A stretch of DNA of 6,110 nt from Arcobacter sp. UBA7394 (GTDB taxonomy: Bacteria; Campylobacterota; Campylobacteria; Campylobacterales; Arcobacteraceae), in the NCBI GenBank assembly GCA_002470185.1, contig DKNG01000020.1, forward strand, positions 496 to 6,605, read 5' to 3'. The notes beneath the pieces are model-generated. The model did not search any database, was not told the origin of the DNA, and saw nothing but the letters and a program-made list of their open reading frames with translations. Position numbers and translations under genes: made by a program. Position 1 is the first letter of the stretch. Each line of letters starts with the position of its first letter. Of this stretch, positions 4,927 to 6,110 are shown in pieces.

Positions 4927-4972
4927 TTATTCATTTTTTATTCATTTTTTTTAAATATTATTTTATTATAAA
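4927..4972 (+). promoter_or_regulatory. Promoter of the response regulator gene with phased T-tracts
   Basis: TTATTCATTTTTT occurs twice with an 11-bp period (4927-4939 and 4938-4950), giving T-tracts one helical turn apart. A T-rich stretch and a -10-like TATAAA (4967-4972) follow. Phased T-tracts in place of a -35 box are a known feature of Campylobacter sigma-70 promoters. The predicted start is near 4979, about 14 nt before the ATG at 4993. The first T-tract could also help end the upstream operon's transcript, although no stem precedes it. Confidence 0.55.
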
Positions 4973-4992
4973 TTTAAGAACCTAGGACTATA

Positions 4993-6110
4993 ATGAATAA
5001 GATAAAGATACTTTATGTTGATTCTCAAAAAGACTATGCACAAGAACTTCTTGGCTATCTTTTGGAGAAAGAGTATGATGTAAAATATATAAATTCATTA
5101 AAAGATGCATTAATAGAAAACTCCTTCCACAAGCCTGATTTGATAATAACTGATACAAATTTAATAGATGGTAGTGGATTAGAGTTAATTAAAAAAATAA
5201 AAAACACTAATCCTGATATAAAAGCATTTATTTTAACGATGAATGTTGAACAAGAAATTTTACTTGAAACTATAGCTTTAAAAGTTGATAGTTTTTTATT
5301 TAAAACAGAAACTTTTGATAACATCAATAACTCAATTCAAAAATTAAAAATTAAAGTACAAACTCCAGAAGAAGAATCAAACTTGTTATATGATTTAGGG
5401 CACAACTTTTTATATGAAAAGAACTCTTTTCATATTATAAAGAATGAAAATCTAATACCTTTAACTGCTCAAGAAAATTCACTAATAGAAGAACTTATAA
5501 AATCAAAAGGCGAGTGTGTATCTTATTGTACTTTACAAAACTCAATTGGTCGAGATAATGAAGCTACAATTGATACTTTAAGAACAGTAATTAGAAAAAT
5601 CAGAAAAAAAACCTATAGTGGAATTATTGAAAATCAAAGTGGTATTGGATATCGTATTTGTAACCACAATCCTATAGATACAAGCATGGATTTTAAAATT
5701 AGTGATGTTACAGATATAAATCTAAAAATACTAATTATTAAAGCAAATAGCAAAAAAAGTGAACTTTTAGCATACCAGCTAAATAAATTTGGTTTTATTT
5801 GTGAATACGTAAACACAATGGATCAAGCTAAAGAAGTGCTTCTTAGCGATAAATTTGATTATATTATTTCAGATTTAAATCTTCCAGATGGTGAGTGTAT
5901 AGATTTAATTAGAGAATTAGAAGACTTGAGCTTAGTTAAGATGATAATTCTATCTACGAGTAAAGATATTCATTACAAAGATTACTTGTATTTCAAAGGG
6001 ATTTTGGATTATGTGATTGATGTGAATGATGTAAGACACTTATCTCAGACTTTATACAAAACAATTCTAAAAGTTGAAGAGAATACTAAATTCAATAATG
6101 TTTTAGTAAT
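4993..6110 (+). CDS. Multidomain response regulator: receiver, OmpR-type winged helix, second receiver (3' end outside window)
   Basis: An open frame of 372 codons runs to the window's end with no stop. The ATG is fixed by AGGA (4984-4987, 5 nt gap) and by an in-frame TAA just upstream (4975-4977). Residues 1-120 are a receiver domain: Asp10, phosphoacceptor Asp54 in I-I-T-D-T, Thr82 and Lys104 are in place, but the second acidic pocket residue is Ser11. Residues about 145-223 are an OmpR/PhoB-type winged helix. It shows L-T-A-Q-E-N-S-L-I-E-E-L (157-168), the recognition helix region A-T-I-D-T-L-R-T-V-I-R-K-I-R-K-K (191-206) and the wing I-E-N-Q-S-G-I-G-Y-R-I (212-222). Residues about 243-360 are a second receiver with Asp294 (I-I-S-D-L-N-L-P-D-G), Lys-Ala (250-251) instead of the acidic pair, Ser321 and Asp343 instead of Lys. 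The last residues F-N-N-V-L-V (367-372) look like the first strand of another domain, perhaps a third receiver. Phosphorylation of the first receiver presumably controls DNA binding. No partner kinase is visible in the window. Confidence 0.9.
   Translation, partial: MNKIKILYVDSQKDYAQELLGYLLEKEYDVKYINSLKDALIENSFHKPDLIITDTNLIDGSGLELIKKIKNTNPDIKAFILTMNVEQEILLETIALKVDSFLFKTETFDNINNSIQKLKIKVQTPEEESNLLYDLGHNFLYEKNSFHIIKNENLIPLTAQENSLIEELIKSKGECVSYCTLQNSIGRDNEATIDTLRTVIRKIRKKTYSGIIENQSGIGYRICNHNPIDTSMDFKISDVTDINLKILIIKANSKKSELLAYQLNKFGFICEYVNTMDQAKEVLLSDKFDYIISDLNLPDGECIDLIRELEDLSLVKMIILSTSKDIHYKDYLYFKGILDYVIDVNDVRHLSQTLYKTILKVEENTKFNNVLV

Noticed and set aside
4981..4986. CCTAGG palindrome before the response regulator as an operator
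   Set aside because: Only 6 bp, and it overlaps the ribosome binding site AGGA that explains it.
5055..5327. Minus-strand open frame of 90 codons within the response regulator gene
   Set aside because: The opposite strand encodes a clear receiver domain over the same bases, so this is a shadow.
5634..5816. Minus-strand open frame of 60 codons within the response regulator gene
   Set aside because: Overlaps the winged-helix wing and second receiver; no independent support.

Overview
The window is strongly AT-rich. Its codon use (AAA, TTT, ATT, TTA), its A/T-rich promoters with recognisable -10 boxes but poor -35 boxes, and its gene families all suggest Campylobacterota. Arcobacteraceae is the likeliest family. 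That is inferred from overall character, not from a marker gene.

Layout, left to right. (1) Positions 1-186 hold the last 61 codons of an aldehyde dehydrogenase, followed by a 13-bp stem-loop. (2) ung, encoding uracil-DNA glycosylase (258-902, +), ends 2 bp from the stop of a convergent gene. (3) That gene (905-1252, -) encodes a small cysteine-rich protein of the YgbA / 'nitrous oxide-stimulated promoter' family. (4) Divergent from it is a Crp/Fnr-family regulator (1378-2025, +). The 125-bp gap between them carries a perfect FNR/DNR-type operator, TTGAT-N4-ATCAA, at 1346-1359. (5) A bidirectional terminator covers the stop codons of both the regulator and the next convergent gene, an unrecognised membrane protein (2034-2432, -). 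(6) A secreted ComEA-like helix-hairpin-helix protein with a very lysine-rich tail follows (2564-3004, +). (7) A tight three-gene operon comes next: a YchJ-like SEC-C protein with a TTG start (3076-3486), a small multidrug-export-family membrane protein (3486-4169) and a YaaA-family peroxide-stress protein (4172-4909). (8) A multidomain response regulator begins at 4993 and is still open at the window's end. It has the order receiver - OmpR-type winged helix - second receiver - probable further domain.

Two parts deserve most attention. The first is the divergent pair at 905-2025. It looks like a self-contained nitrosative-stress switch: the regulator's recognition helix has the E-x-x-S-R signature expected for the operator lying between the genes. 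The operator is placed to repress the regulator's own gene, and only the YgbA-like gene has room to be activated from it. The second is the terminal response regulator, which has an unusual domain order. Its second receiver has lost most of the phosphorylation pocket while keeping the acceptor aspartate. Nothing resembling a phage, insertion sequence, CRISPR array or RNA gene was seen.
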